Below are positions 6,665 through 12,029 of a DNA stretch of 12,029 bases, piece after piece. Below the pieces are notes generated by a model that saw only the letters and a program-made list of their open reading frames with translations, did no database searches and was not told the DNA's origin. Origin of the DNA: Pseudomonadota bacterium (lineage in GTDB: Bacteria > Pseudomonadota > Alphaproteobacteria > Rhizobiales > Xanthobacteraceae); NCBI GenBank assembly GCA_023390695.1, contig JAEWCJ010000351.1:1-12029 (forward strand). The letters run 5' to 3'. Every line of letters starts with the position of its first letter. The first letter of the stretch is position 1. Both the position numbers and the translations under genes were made by a program.

Positions 6665-7630
6665 CTAGTGGCCTGACGAGTCCACCGGCGGCGTTCCGTG
6701 GGTGTGGAACGATTCGATGGTCTTCAGCCCCCAGGCCTGTCCCTTCTTGCGCTCGGCCTCGGTCCAGCGGATCGGCTTCCAGTCCGGCGCCAGGATCAGC
6801 CGCGCGCCGGCATTCGCCACTTCGACGCGGTTGCCGCCCGGCTCGTACACATAGAGGAAGAAGGTCTGCTGCACGGCGTGCTTGTGCGGCCCGGTCTCGA
6901 TATAGACGCCGTTCTCCAGGAAGATGTCGGCGGCGCGCAGAATGTCCTCGCGGCAATCCAGCGCGTAGGTGATGTGATGGAAGCGTCCCTTGCTGCCGGT
7001 ATAGTCGCGCGTATAGGCGAAGTCGTAGCTCTTGTTGGTCGCGGTCAGCCACATGCCGGCCTCGGTGCCGTCGTCGAGCACGATCTGCTCGGTGAGGCGG
7101 AAGCCGAGATAGTTTTCGAAGAATTCGCGGTTGGCCTTGATGTCGGAGGCGAGACCGTTGAAATGGTCGAGCCGGCGCACATTCACGCCGCGCGCGGGAT
7201 AACGCTGCGCCTGGTTCTTCAGCGCCGGCTTCAGTTCCGGCGGCGCTTCGTACCATTCGGTGTCGTAGTACAATTCGATCACATGGCCGTCCGGGTCCTT
7301 GCAGACGAAGGTCTTGCCATGGCCGAGATCGCCGTCGGTCCAGCCGACATCGAAGCCCGAGCCCTTCAGCGCGGCGGCGCGCCGCTCGAGCGCCTGCGGT
7401 GAGCGGGTGCGGAAGGCGACATGTGCCATTCCCGACGTCTTCGATGCCGTCAGCTTCAGCGAATAGCGCTCGTAATCGTCCCAGCCGCGCAGATAGACGC
7501 TGTCGCCCATTTCACCGCTCTGGGTCATGCCCATCACATCGATGAAAAATTTGCGGCTTTCCTCGAATTTGGGCGTCAGCAATTCGAGATGGGCGAGATG
7601 GGCAATGTCGAGAATGGGTTCTTTGATCAT
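6665..7630 (-). CDS. Type I (VOC) extradiol dioxygenase, catechol 2,3-dioxygenase/XylE-like
   Basis: A 321-residue two-domain VOC protein of the family that cleaves catechols next to the diol using Fe(II) and O2. Aligned by eye to XylE: the iron ligands His153, His214 and Glu265 correspond to His156 (RLDHFN), His219 (GRFHHIT) and Glu270 (NRVEV). XylE His246 and Tyr255 correspond to His251 and Tyr260. XylE His199 (STKAHDVAF), which assists O2 activation and proton transfer, is Tyr202 here (TNKSYDFAY). ATG 7630 is preferred over the TTG at 7636. It is the first gene of the six-gene minus-strand cluster and divergent from the small ORF at 7870. It probably opens a substituted catechol or other diol ring, but the His-to-Tyr change makes the substrate and rate uncertain. 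A non-dioxygenase VOC activity is possible. Confidence 0.9.
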   Translation of the reverse strand: MIKEPILDIAHLAHLELLTPKFEESRKFFIDVMGMTQSGEMGDSVYLRGWDDYERYSLKLTASKTSGMAHVAFRTRSPQALERRAAALKGSGFDVGWTDGDLGHGKTFVCKDPDGHVIELYYDTEWYEAPPELKPALKNQAQRYPARGVNVRRLDHFNGLASDIKANREFFENYLGFRLTEQIVLDDGTEAGMWLTATNKSYDFAYTRDYTGSKGRFHHITYALDCREDILRAADIFLENGVYIETGPHKHAVQQTFFLYVYEPGGNRVEVANAGARLILAPDWKPIRWTEAERKKGQAWGLKTIESFHTHGTPPVDSSGH

Positions 7631-7869
7631 GGGCAAAGTCTCGTTTCAGAAAGGGTTTCTACCACCTTTGGAGGACTGTGAAAGTCGCGCATGTGCCGTT
7701 ATCTCCCGCGGCGCCGCACGGCAGATCGGAACACCGGTCGCTGGAATTGCGGCTTGCGGGGCATGTCCCGTATCGTGGTTCTGTCACCGGAATGTCATCG
7801 AACTGGCATCAAGCCCGGCTAGTGTCGTTGCGCGGAACCGTTTCTGATCACAGAGTAGACGGAGCAACC
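7631..7869. other. Divergent intergenic region between the dioxygenase operon and a small ORF
   Basis: About 240 bases that must hold the promoter of the six-gene minus-strand operon and probably that of the 7870 gene. I found no convincing -35/-10 pair. There is an imperfect 13-base palindrome, CCACCTTTGGAGG (7662-7674), about 32 bases upstream of the dioxygenase ATG, which could be an operator. No RNA gene was recognised. Confidence 0.4.
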
Positions 7870-8088
7870 ATGACCTATCTCAAAACGGTGGCGGGTGCGC
7901 TCGCAATCATGATGGCGTCCGGCATGATCGTGGATTTCGAAGTCTCGGTTAGAGGCAACGAGATGGATGTGCGCGTCTGGGCGCCGGGAGATCAGACCGA
8001 TTCCAGATTGCGTAAGCAGGTGGCCGCGCTCCTTTCCCGGCATGTCGATGAAGGGCATGTGATCGTGATCCCGTCAAACCGCGTCTAG
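7870..8088 (+). CDS. Small hypothetical protein with N-terminal hydrophobic segment
   Basis: A 72-residue protein I do not recognise. The N-terminus MTYLKTVAGALAIMMASGMI looks like a signal peptide or single membrane anchor. The rest (about 50 residues) alternates hydrophobic and charged residues (FEVSVRGNEMDVRVWAP, then VIVIPSNRV), as in a small beta-rich periplasmic domain; there are no cysteines. ATG 7870 is preceded by GGAG (7861-7864) at good spacing. A GTG at 7678 would add 64 residues of unconvincing composition and is rejected. The stop overlaps the stop of the convergent DUF938 gene. It is probably real because of the ribosome binding site and signal-like start. Confidence 0.6.
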   Translation: MTYLKTVAGALAIMMASGMIVDFEVSVRGNEMDVRVWAPGDQTDSRLRKQVAALLSRHVDEGHVIVIPSNRV

Positions 8089-8762
8089 GCCGGAGATGTG
8101 CGGACGAACATCAGGATGAAATTGTTCGCGGGCATCGGCAAGGTCTCCGCAAGCGAGAGACCCGAGCGCTCCGCGATGGCCGTCAGATCGGCGATGTCGC
8201 GCACGCCCCATTCGGGATTTTGCCGCCGCAGGCTGGCATCGAAGGCGGCGTTGCTGGGCGCGGTGTGCTCGCCGTTACGCATGAAGGGGCCGTACATATA
8301 AAGCCGGCCGTCCGGCTTCAGCCGCGCGGCAGCATGGCCCAGCAGGCCTTCGGCCACGTTCCATGGCGCGATGTGAACGACATTGGCGCAGAGGATCGCG
8401 GTCAGGCCGCGCAGCAACTTTGAATCGTCCGCGCCGAAGCCCCAATCAGACGCAGAAAGATCGATGCGGCGGGCCGGGCGGATATTCGGCAATTGCGAGT
8501 GCAGGCGCCACGCATCGATGCTGCGCACATGCGCTTCGTTATAGTCGCTCGGCCACCAGACGAGACGGGGTGACTGCCGCGCGAACTCGACGACGTGCTG
8601 GCCGGTGCCGCTGCCGGCCTCAAATACATTGCCGGTTTGCGTCAGCAGCCAGGGCGCGAGCACCGACCAGATCGCGTCGTGATTGCGGTGAAAGGCCGGT
8701 GCATCGAGTCGGCCGTCGGGTGCGGCATCCACGGTTTTGCCGAATTCAACGGAGGACGGCAT
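8085..8762 (-). CDS. DUF938 family SAM-dependent methyltransferase-like protein
   Basis: A 225-residue cytoplasmic protein of the DUF938 family (related to human METTL26). It has a class I methyltransferase core: the SAM-binding motif I reads VFEAGSGTGQHVVEFA (about residues 47-62), the end of strand 2 reads WWPSDYN, and the motif IV region reads ILCANVVHIAPWN, a conserved DUF938 segment. The C-terminal GRLYMYGPFMRNGEHTAPSN and PANNFILMFVR are also family-typical. The substrate of the family is not established. It lies 134 bases downstream of ligK on the same strand, with a palindromic repeat in the gap, so it is probably transcribed separately or at reduced level. Its TAG stop shares bases with the stop of the convergent 7870 gene. 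Confidence 0.88.
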   Translation of the reverse strand: MPSSVEFGKTVDAAPDGRLDAPAFHRNHDAIWSVLAPWLLTQTGNVFEAGSGTGQHVVEFARQSPRLVWWPSDYNEAHVRSIDAWRLHSQLPNIRPARRIDLSASDWGFGADDSKLLRGLTAILCANVVHIAPWNVAEGLLGHAAARLKPDGRLYMYGPFMRNGEHTAPSNAAFDASLRRQNPEWGVRDIADLTAIAERSGLSLAETLPMPANNFILMFVRTSPA

Positions 8763-8854
8763 AGCCTTTGCCTTTTTATCGGTTTATGGCTGGGCCGAAA
8801 GCGCCTTCGCGCTGAAGTCCCGGCCATCCACCTCTTCCTTGTGTGCTCTCCGAC

Positions 8855-8890
8855 ATCGTGGTTGCCCGGCATACAGCCGGGCATGACGGG
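8855..8890 (-). repeat. REP-like short palindromic element between ligK and the DUF938 gene
   Basis: Read on the minus strand it gives CGTCATGCCCGGCTGTATGCCGGGCAACCACG, close to the GTCATGCCCGG...CCGGGCATCCACG intergenic repeats I associate with Bradyrhizobium-type genomes. The core is an 8-base inverted repeat (8863-8870 and 8876-8883) around a 5-base loop. A partial opposite-facing copy of the ATCCACCTCTTCC flank lies at 8825-8837. There is no T-run, so it is not a standard terminator. It may stabilise the 3' end of the gntR-galB-ligK mRNA. The family assignment comes from memory, not a search. Confidence 0.6.
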
Positions 8891-8896
8891 GAGAGG

Positions 8897-9589
8897 TTAA
8901 GCATCTTCCGGATTGTCGACGTAGACTAGGCCTGCTTTCGCCAGCGGCTCGCGCATGGTGTACATGTCGAGGCCGAGGATGCCGGAGGCGAGCTTTTCGC
9001 GCTTGTCGGTTTCGTCGGCTTCGCGCTTCTGGCCCTTGGCGGCGACGTCGGCGGCAAGCTTGCGTGGGATGACGACGACGCCGTCGTCGTCGGCCACGAT
9101 GGCGTCGCCCGGAACGACATTCACGCCGGCGCAGACGACCGGAATATTGACCGCGCCGAGTGTCGCCTTCACCGTGCCCTTGGCCGAAATCGCCTTCGAC
9201 CAGACCGGAAAGCCCATCTCCTTCAGCGTCGCGACGTCGCGGCAGCCCGCGTCGATGATGAGGCCCTGCACGCCGCGCGCCTTCGCCGATGTCGCCAGCA
9301 GATCGCCGAACATGCCGTCGGTATTGTCGGCGGTGCAGCCGACCACCAGCACGTCGCCGGGTTTGCATTGCTCGATGGCGACATGGATCATCCAGTTGTC
9401 GCCGGGCTGTGCCATGATGGTGACAGCGGGGCCGCAGATCGCGGCGCCCGGCCAGATCGGGCGCATGTAGGGCTTCATCAGGCCGGAACGGCCGAGCGCC
9501 TCATGCGCGGTGGAGACACCAAGGCCGGCGAGGGTTTTGCACGCTTGCGCATCGGCGCGCGGAATGTTGCGAACGACGACAGGCTTCAT
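8897..9589 (-). CDS. ligK: 4-carboxy-4-hydroxy-2-oxoadipate aldolase/oxaloacetate decarboxylase (RraA family)
   Basis: A 230-residue divalent-metal-dependent aldolase that splits 4-carboxy-4-hydroxy-2-oxoadipate into pyruvate and oxaloacetate, the last step of gallate and protocatechuate 4,5-cleavage (also called GalC or ProA). It carries the family's Arg-Asp pair (Arg117-Asp118 in [18 protein letters not shown]), the [12 protein letters not shown] loop (95-106) that binds the pyruvate enolate, and the long [14 protein letters not shown]...[13 protein letters not shown] stretch that separates these aldolases from RraA, the RNase E inhibitor. GGGGAG lies 8 bases before the ATG. It follows galB by 17 bases, and the product of GalB is its substrate. 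Length is normal for the family. Confidence 0.93.
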   Translation of the reverse strand: MKPVVVRNIPRADAQACKTLAGLGVSTAHEALGRSGLMKPYMRPIWPGAAICGPAVTIMAQPGDNWMIHVAIEQCKPGDVLVVGCTADNTDGMFGDLLATSAKARGVQGLIIDAGCRDVATLKEMGFPVWSKAISAKGTVKATLGAVNIPVVCAGVNVVPGDAIVADDDGVVVIPRKLAADVAAKGQKREADETDKREKLASGILGLDMYTMREPLAKAGLVYVDNPEDA

Positions 9590-9597
9590 GTCGATGT

Positions 9598-9603
9598 CTC
9601 CCC
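9598..9603 (-). promoter_or_regulatory. Ribosome binding site of ligK
   Basis: GGGGAG on the minus strand, 8 bases upstream of the ATG at 9589, inside the 17-base galB-ligK gap. It supports independent, strong initiation of ligK within the operon. Confidence 0.7.
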
Positions 9604-9606
9604 GGT

Positions 9607-10332
9607 TCAGCCCAGCGTGTCGGTGACGACGCGCGGGAACAGTGTCTGATAGGCTTCGCCGTAGGTCATCGGGATGCCGGTGTTGCGCGAGCCCTGGATG
9701 CCGCGGTTGAGCGCCACGCGCTCGTAATAGTGCCAGAGATGTTTCTGCGCCGCGAGGATCTGGAACGCCTTGTATTTGGTCTCCCAGACGTCATCGATCT
9801 TGAGAATGAGATCCGGCTTGTAGTCGCATTGCTCGGGCTGGTGCGGCTCGAACAGATAGACCGGCGGCGCAGAATATTTGTATTTCGCGCCGGGCTTGTG
9901 GCCCATCGCCTGCGCCACGACGCGCGTTTCCTGCGCGAAATGCGCCGCGTTCGGATGATCGAAGTTGTAGGGATCCTTCAGCGCGTGCGTCAGCACGAAG
10001 GCGGGATTGGTCTCGCGGTAGATGTCGACCATGCGGTCGAAATGTTCCTCGGTGAGCTTGAGCGGATAATCGCCGCAATCGAAGAACTCGATCTCCGCGC
10101 CGAGCAGGGCGGCGGCGCGTTCGGCCTCGTCCTTGCGACCGGCCTTCACGCTCTCCAGCGTCGCACCAGCTTCCTTCCAGGCGAACTGGCTTGCGCCGCG
10201 CTCGCCGAAGCTCATGCACACGATCTTCATGCGGTAGCCTTGCTTGGCATGAAGCGCGATGGCGCCGCCGGCGCGCCAGACGAAATCGCCGGGATGGGCG
10301 GTGATGACGAGACCTGTTTTCTGCTCGGACAT
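9607..10332 (-). CDS. galB: 4-oxalomesaconate hydratase (PIG-L deacetylase fold)
   Basis: A 241-residue cytoplasmic zinc enzyme. GalB of Pseudomonas putida has a PIG-L/LmbE fold but hydrates 4-oxalomesaconate to 4-carboxy-4-hydroxy-2-oxoadipate. The N-terminus, [19 protein letters not shown], shows the PIG-L metal motif HPxD (His13, Asp16) in the GalB-like form ([10 protein letters not shown]) instead of the AHPDDE of sugar deacetylases. SFGERG (42-46 region) and FDHPNAAH (His126, His131) supply the other metal and active-site positions. It sits directly upstream of ligK, which uses its product, and that context decides for GalB over a generic deacetylase. GGAG lies 5 bases before the ATG. 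It is 38 bases after the gntR stop. Confidence 0.88.
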   Translation of the reverse strand: MSEQKTGLVITAHPGDFVWRAGGAIALHAKQGYRMKIVCMSFGERGASQFAWKEAGATLESVKAGRKDEAERAAALLGAEIEFFDCGDYPLKLTEEHFDRMVDIYRETNPAFVLTHALKDPYNFDHPNAAHFAQETRVVAQAMGHKPGAKYKYSAPPVYLFEPHQPEQCDYKPDLILKIDDVWETKYKAFQILAAQKHLWHYYERVALNRGIQGSRNTGIPMTYGEAYQTLFPRVVTDTLG

Positions 10333-10370
10333 GTTTACTCCGTTTTGATTGAGGATCGGTCGCGCGGCTT

Positions 10371-11039
10371 TCAGAAGCCGCCGTGACGGGCGGCCTCGAT
10401 GGCCTGCGCGAGCAATTGCTTGAAGTGAAGGAGATGCGTGCGCATCGCCGCTTCCGCGGCATCGCCGTCGCCGGCGCAGATCGCATCGACGATGACGCCG
10501 TGCTCGGCGAGCGAGGTCTCGGGTCGGCCGGGCTGCAGGATGACGCGGTATTGCAGGCGCACCAGATGCGATTTCAGCGTCTGCAGGATGCGGTTGGCGG
10601 TTTCGTTGCCGGCGATGCGCTGGATCTGCCGGTGCAATGCCGCGTTGCTGTGCGAGAAGGCGGTGTAGTCCGCCTGCGCGACGGCGGTGCGCATCTGCGC
10701 TTCGATCGTGCGCAAAGCCGCGCGGTCGGCGTCCGTCGCCTGTTCGGCGGCCCGGCGGGCGACCATGACTTCAATGGCGAGACGGGTTTCGGCGATCTCG
10801 ATCGCCTCCGCGTCGGTGACGTGGCGCACCCGGGCGCCGCGATTGGGTTCGCGCACGACCAGGCCTTCCTGATCGAGCATCGCCAGCGCCATGCGGATAT
10901 TGGCGCGATTGACCCCGAAGCTGCGCGCGAGGTCCGCTTCGACCAGCCGTTCGTTCGGCATCAGGCGGCCGCGCATGATCGCGTCGCGGAGCTGCGAGGT
11001 GATTTCCGAGGTGGCGCCGGAGCGGGGAGGAATGTGCAT
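10371..11039 (-). CDS. GntR family regulator, FadR subfamily (FCD domain)
   Basis: A 222-residue transcription factor. The winged helix-turn-helix spans about residues 8-72: TSQLRDAIMRGRLMPNERL, then the recognition helix region LARSFGVNRANIRMALAML and the wing REPNRGARVR. The C-terminal all-helical FCD domain spans about residues 80-212 and keeps the His residues that usually bind a metal and an organic-acid effector: NAALHRQI, LAEHGVIVDAI and MRTHLLHFKQLL. ATG 11039 is chosen because residues from MHIPPRSG onward fit the family; the frame stays open much further upstream but only as a shadow of the opposite-strand gene. It is the first gene before galB and ligK and divergent from the decarboxylase-like gene. 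It probably controls both directions and itself, with a pathway acid as ligand. Confidence 0.92.
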   Translation of the reverse strand: MHIPPRSGATSEITSQLRDAIMRGRLMPNERLVEADLARSFGVNRANIRMALAMLDQEGLVVREPNRGARVRHVTDAEAIEIAETRLAIEVMVARRAAEQATDADRAALRTIEAQMRTAVAQADYTAFSHSNAALHRQIQRIAGNETANRILQTLKSHLVRLQYRVILQPGRPETSLAEHGVIVDAICAGDGDAAEAAMRTHLLHFKQLLAQAIEAARHGGF

Positions 11040-11049
11040 GGTGAGGATC

Positions 11050-11083
11050 GACAATTTGGTTGCCCGGATTGTTGACAATTTGG
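11050..11083. promoter_or_regulatory. Candidate GntR operator: perfect palindrome plus direct repeat
   Basis: GACAATTTGG occurs twice (11050-11059 and 11074-11083), 24 bases apart. The second copy is the right half of a perfect palindrome, ATTGT-TG-ACAAT (11068-11079), which matches the GT-NN-AC core of FadR-subfamily operators. The first copy keeps only one clean half (ATCGACAAT). It lies 30-45 bases upstream of the gntR start, in the 177-base divergent gap 11040-11216. Binding by the adjacent GntR protein is inferred. Confidence 0.6.
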
Positions 11084-11096
11084 GTGGGCCAGTCAA
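11068..11096 (-). promoter_or_regulatory. Candidate promoter of gntR-galB-ligK overlapping the operator
   Basis: On the minus strand TTGACT (11096-11091) and AACAAT (11073-11068) are 17 bases apart, and the start point would lie about 22 bases before the gntR ATG. The -10 lies inside the ATTGTTGACAAT palindrome, consistent with autorepression. On the plus strand TTGACA (11072-11077) in the same palindrome could be a -35 for the 11217 gene, though the matching -10 is poor. Confidence 0.4.
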
Positions 11097-11174
11097 GTTT
11101 GCGCGGAATGCCGAAGCCGGGTGCTGCCGCGGCAGGGCCTGGACGCAAACCGGGAGGGCCTTGTCCCGCGCGCG

Positions 11175-11199
11175 AGTCCTGCACAAAGAAGTCCTGCAC
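11175..11199. repeat. Short direct repeat in the leader of the decarboxylase-like gene
   Basis: AGTCCTGCAC occurs at 11175-11184 and 11190-11199, a 15-base period, ending 17 bases before the ATG at 11217. It could be a regulator site on the same helix face (about 1.5 turns apart, so not exactly) or simply chance in GC-rich DNA. Confidence 0.45.
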
Positions 11200-11216
11200 C
11201 GAGAGAGTGTCTTGCC

Positions 11217-12029
11217 ATGAGCCGTTCGCCCGTCACCCTGCGCGTCGCCATCGGCGATTATCCGCACACGTTGCCGCTGAAGCGCGGCGAGATCACCTCG
11301 CCGGATCTGCAGATCGAGTTCGTCGAGAAGAAGCCGATGCACACGGCGTTCAAGCCGATGGTGCGCGAGCACGCCTTCGATGTCAGCGAACTGGCGCTGG
11401 TGACGGTGCTGCAGGCGAAGGCCTACAACAAGGGGCTGCGGCTTTTGCCGGCGGCGATGCTGTCGCGCTTCCAGCATCATACCTGCCTTTACAACAGCGC
11501 GCGCGGCGAATTGCGTCCGGCCGATCTCGCCGGCAAGCGCATCGGCCTGCGCTCCTACAGCCAGACCACTGGCGCCTATATCCGCGGCATCATCGAGACC
11601 GATTACGGTGTGGATCTGGGCGGCGTGCAATGGGTGATCTATGAGGACGGCCATGTCGCCGAGGCCAAAGACCCCGACGACGTGATCCGGGCGCAGCCGG
11701 GCGCGGACATGACGCAGATGCTGATCGACGGCGAGATCGACGCGGCAATCTATGGCGCCGCCATGCCGGACGATCCGCGTCTGAAAAGCGTGATTCCCGA
11801 TCCCGACACGGCTGCGCTCGCCTGGTACAAGAAATACGGCGTGGTCCCGGTCAACCACATGGTCGTCGTGACCGACGAGGCGATGCAGGCGCATCCGGAG
11901 GCCATCGCCGCCTTCTACCGGCTGCTCGAGGAAGGCAAGAAGGCCGCGGGTCTGCCGAAGCCGGGCGAGATCGACACCGTGCTGTTCGGGCGCGAGGCCA
12001 ACCGGCCCTGTCTGGACATGCTGATCTCG
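11217..12029 (+). CDS. 4,5-dihydroxyphthalate decarboxylase-like protein (PBP2-like fold), 3' end cut by the window edge
   Basis: The visible 271 residues start MSRSPVTLRVAIGDYPHTLPLKRG and include the family segment EHAFDVSELALVTVLQAKAY, then GLRSYSQTTGAYIRGIIE, DMTQMLIDGEIDAAIYGA and NHMVVVTDEAMQAHPEAIAAF. These match the 4,5-dihydroxyphthalate decarboxylase (Pht5-like) family, about 320-330 residues long, which shares a fold with periplasmic binding proteins and is often annotated as an ABC substrate-binding protein. There is no signal peptide, favouring a cytoplasmic enzyme. If the name holds, it turns 4,5-dihydroxyphthalate into protocatechuate, whose 4,5-cleavage ends with the GalB and LigK encoded next door. 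Many relatives act on unknown substrates. ATG 11217 is preceded by GAGAGAG. Divergent from gntR; probably starts an operon continuing beyond the window. Confidence 0.82.
   Translation, partial: MSRSPVTLRVAIGDYPHTLPLKRGEITSPDLQIEFVEKKPMHTAFKPMVREHAFDVSELALVTVLQAKAYNKGLRLLPAAMLSRFQHHTCLYNSARGELRPADLAGKRIGLRSYSQTTGAYIRGIIETDYGVDLGGVQWVIYEDGHVAEAKDPDDVIRAQPGADMTQMLIDGEIDAAIYGAAMPDDPRLKSVIPDPDTAALAWYKKYGVVPVNHMVVVTDEAMQAHPEAIAAFYRLLEEGKKAAGLPKPGEIDTVLFGREANRPCLDMLIS

Noticed and set aside
7662..7674. CCACCTTTGGAGG imperfect palindrome as an operator of the dioxygenase operon
   Set aside because: Two of the six arm pairs mismatch and there is no second copy or promoter element near it; kept only as a remark on the intergenic region.
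7678..7869. GTG-started 64-residue extension of the small ORF at 7870
   Set aside because: No ribosome binding site at the GTG and no recognisable sequence; ATG 7870 has GGAG at good spacing and a signal-like start.
8897..9589. RraA, inhibitor of RNase E
   Set aside because: The protein carries the aldolase-type Arg-Asp pair and PGDNWM segment of LigK/GalC proteins and sits beside galB; pathway context favours the aldolase.
9607..10332. N-acetylglucosaminyl deacetylase of the LmbE/MshB type
   Set aside because: The metal motif is in the GalB-like form ([11 protein letters not shown]) and the next gene uses the GalB product.
10371..11894. 507-codon version of the GntR gene starting at 11894
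   Set aside because: The extra N-terminus is antisense to the decarboxylase-like gene and crosses the promoter/operator gap; the wHTH domain begins just after the ATG at 11039.
11217..12029. Periplasmic ABC transporter receptor
   Set aside because: There is no signal peptide and the FDVSELAL segment is typical of the 4,5-dihydroxyphthalate decarboxylase family; the fold is shared, so the error is easy to make.
1..12029. CRISPR array, tRNA, rRNA, insertion sequence, prophage or toxin-antitoxin pair
   Set aside because: Looked for by eye on both strands; no regularly spaced repeats, cloverleaf sequences, transposase motifs or paired small toxin genes were seen.

Overview
The window is high-GC, gene-dense DNA from an alphaproteobacterium, most likely Hyphomicrobiales (Bradyrhizobium/Rhodopseudomonas/Pseudolabrys-like). 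This is inferred from codon use, from the protein families and from one short palindromic repeat (GTCATGCCCGG...CCGGGCA) of a type common in that group. No rRNA, tRNA, CRISPR array, transposase or phage gene was seen. Gene content is mostly accessory catabolism, regulation and transport.

Layout. (1) 1-1694, minus: 3'-truncated membrane diguanylate cyclase (dCache-PAS-GGDEF) whose active-site loop reads GGDEI. (2) 1910-3678, plus: a two-gene unit with a 4-base overlap, encoding a class II aldolase-family protein with a very basic C-terminal tail and an exported NMT1/TauA-type substrate-binding protein, closed by a strong intrinsic terminator. (3) 7630-3737, minus: six close-packed genes that look like one operon: XylE-like extradiol dioxygenase, EmrE-type SMR exporter, aldo/keto reductase, FlK-type acyl-CoA thioesterase, NAD(P)-dependent oxidoreductase with a DUF1932-like C-terminus, and a small secreted protein with two Kazal-like modules. 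(4) 7870-8762: a small plus-strand ORF converging on a DUF938 methyltransferase-like gene; their stop codons share one CTAG. (5) 11039-8897, minus: gntR - galB - ligK, and (6) 11217 to the right edge, plus: a 4,5-dihydroxyphthalate decarboxylase-like protein, divergent from gntR. A perfect ATTGT-TG-ACAAT palindrome lies between (5) and (6).

How the genes may work together. GalB (4-oxalomesaconate hydratase) and LigK/GalC (4-carboxy-4-hydroxy-2-oxoadipate aldolase) are consecutive last steps of gallate and protocatechuate 4,5-cleavage, giving pyruvate and oxaloacetate. With an adjacent 4,5-dihydroxyphthalate decarboxylase-like gene and a GntR/FCD regulator, this suggests a locus for a phthalate- or protocatechuate-like aromatic acid. 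The upper-pathway genes (LigAB, LigC, LigI) are not in the window. The separate six-gene minus cluster looks like a second aromatic ring-cleavage module coupled to efflux and acyl-CoA hydrolysis. Its dioxygenase keeps the metal ligands but has Tyr where XylE has its second-sphere His199, so its substrate or chemistry may differ. No radically new system was recognised. The most unusual points are the altered dioxygenase, the Kazal protein translationally coupled to a dehydrogenase, and the histone-like tail on the aldolase-family protein.
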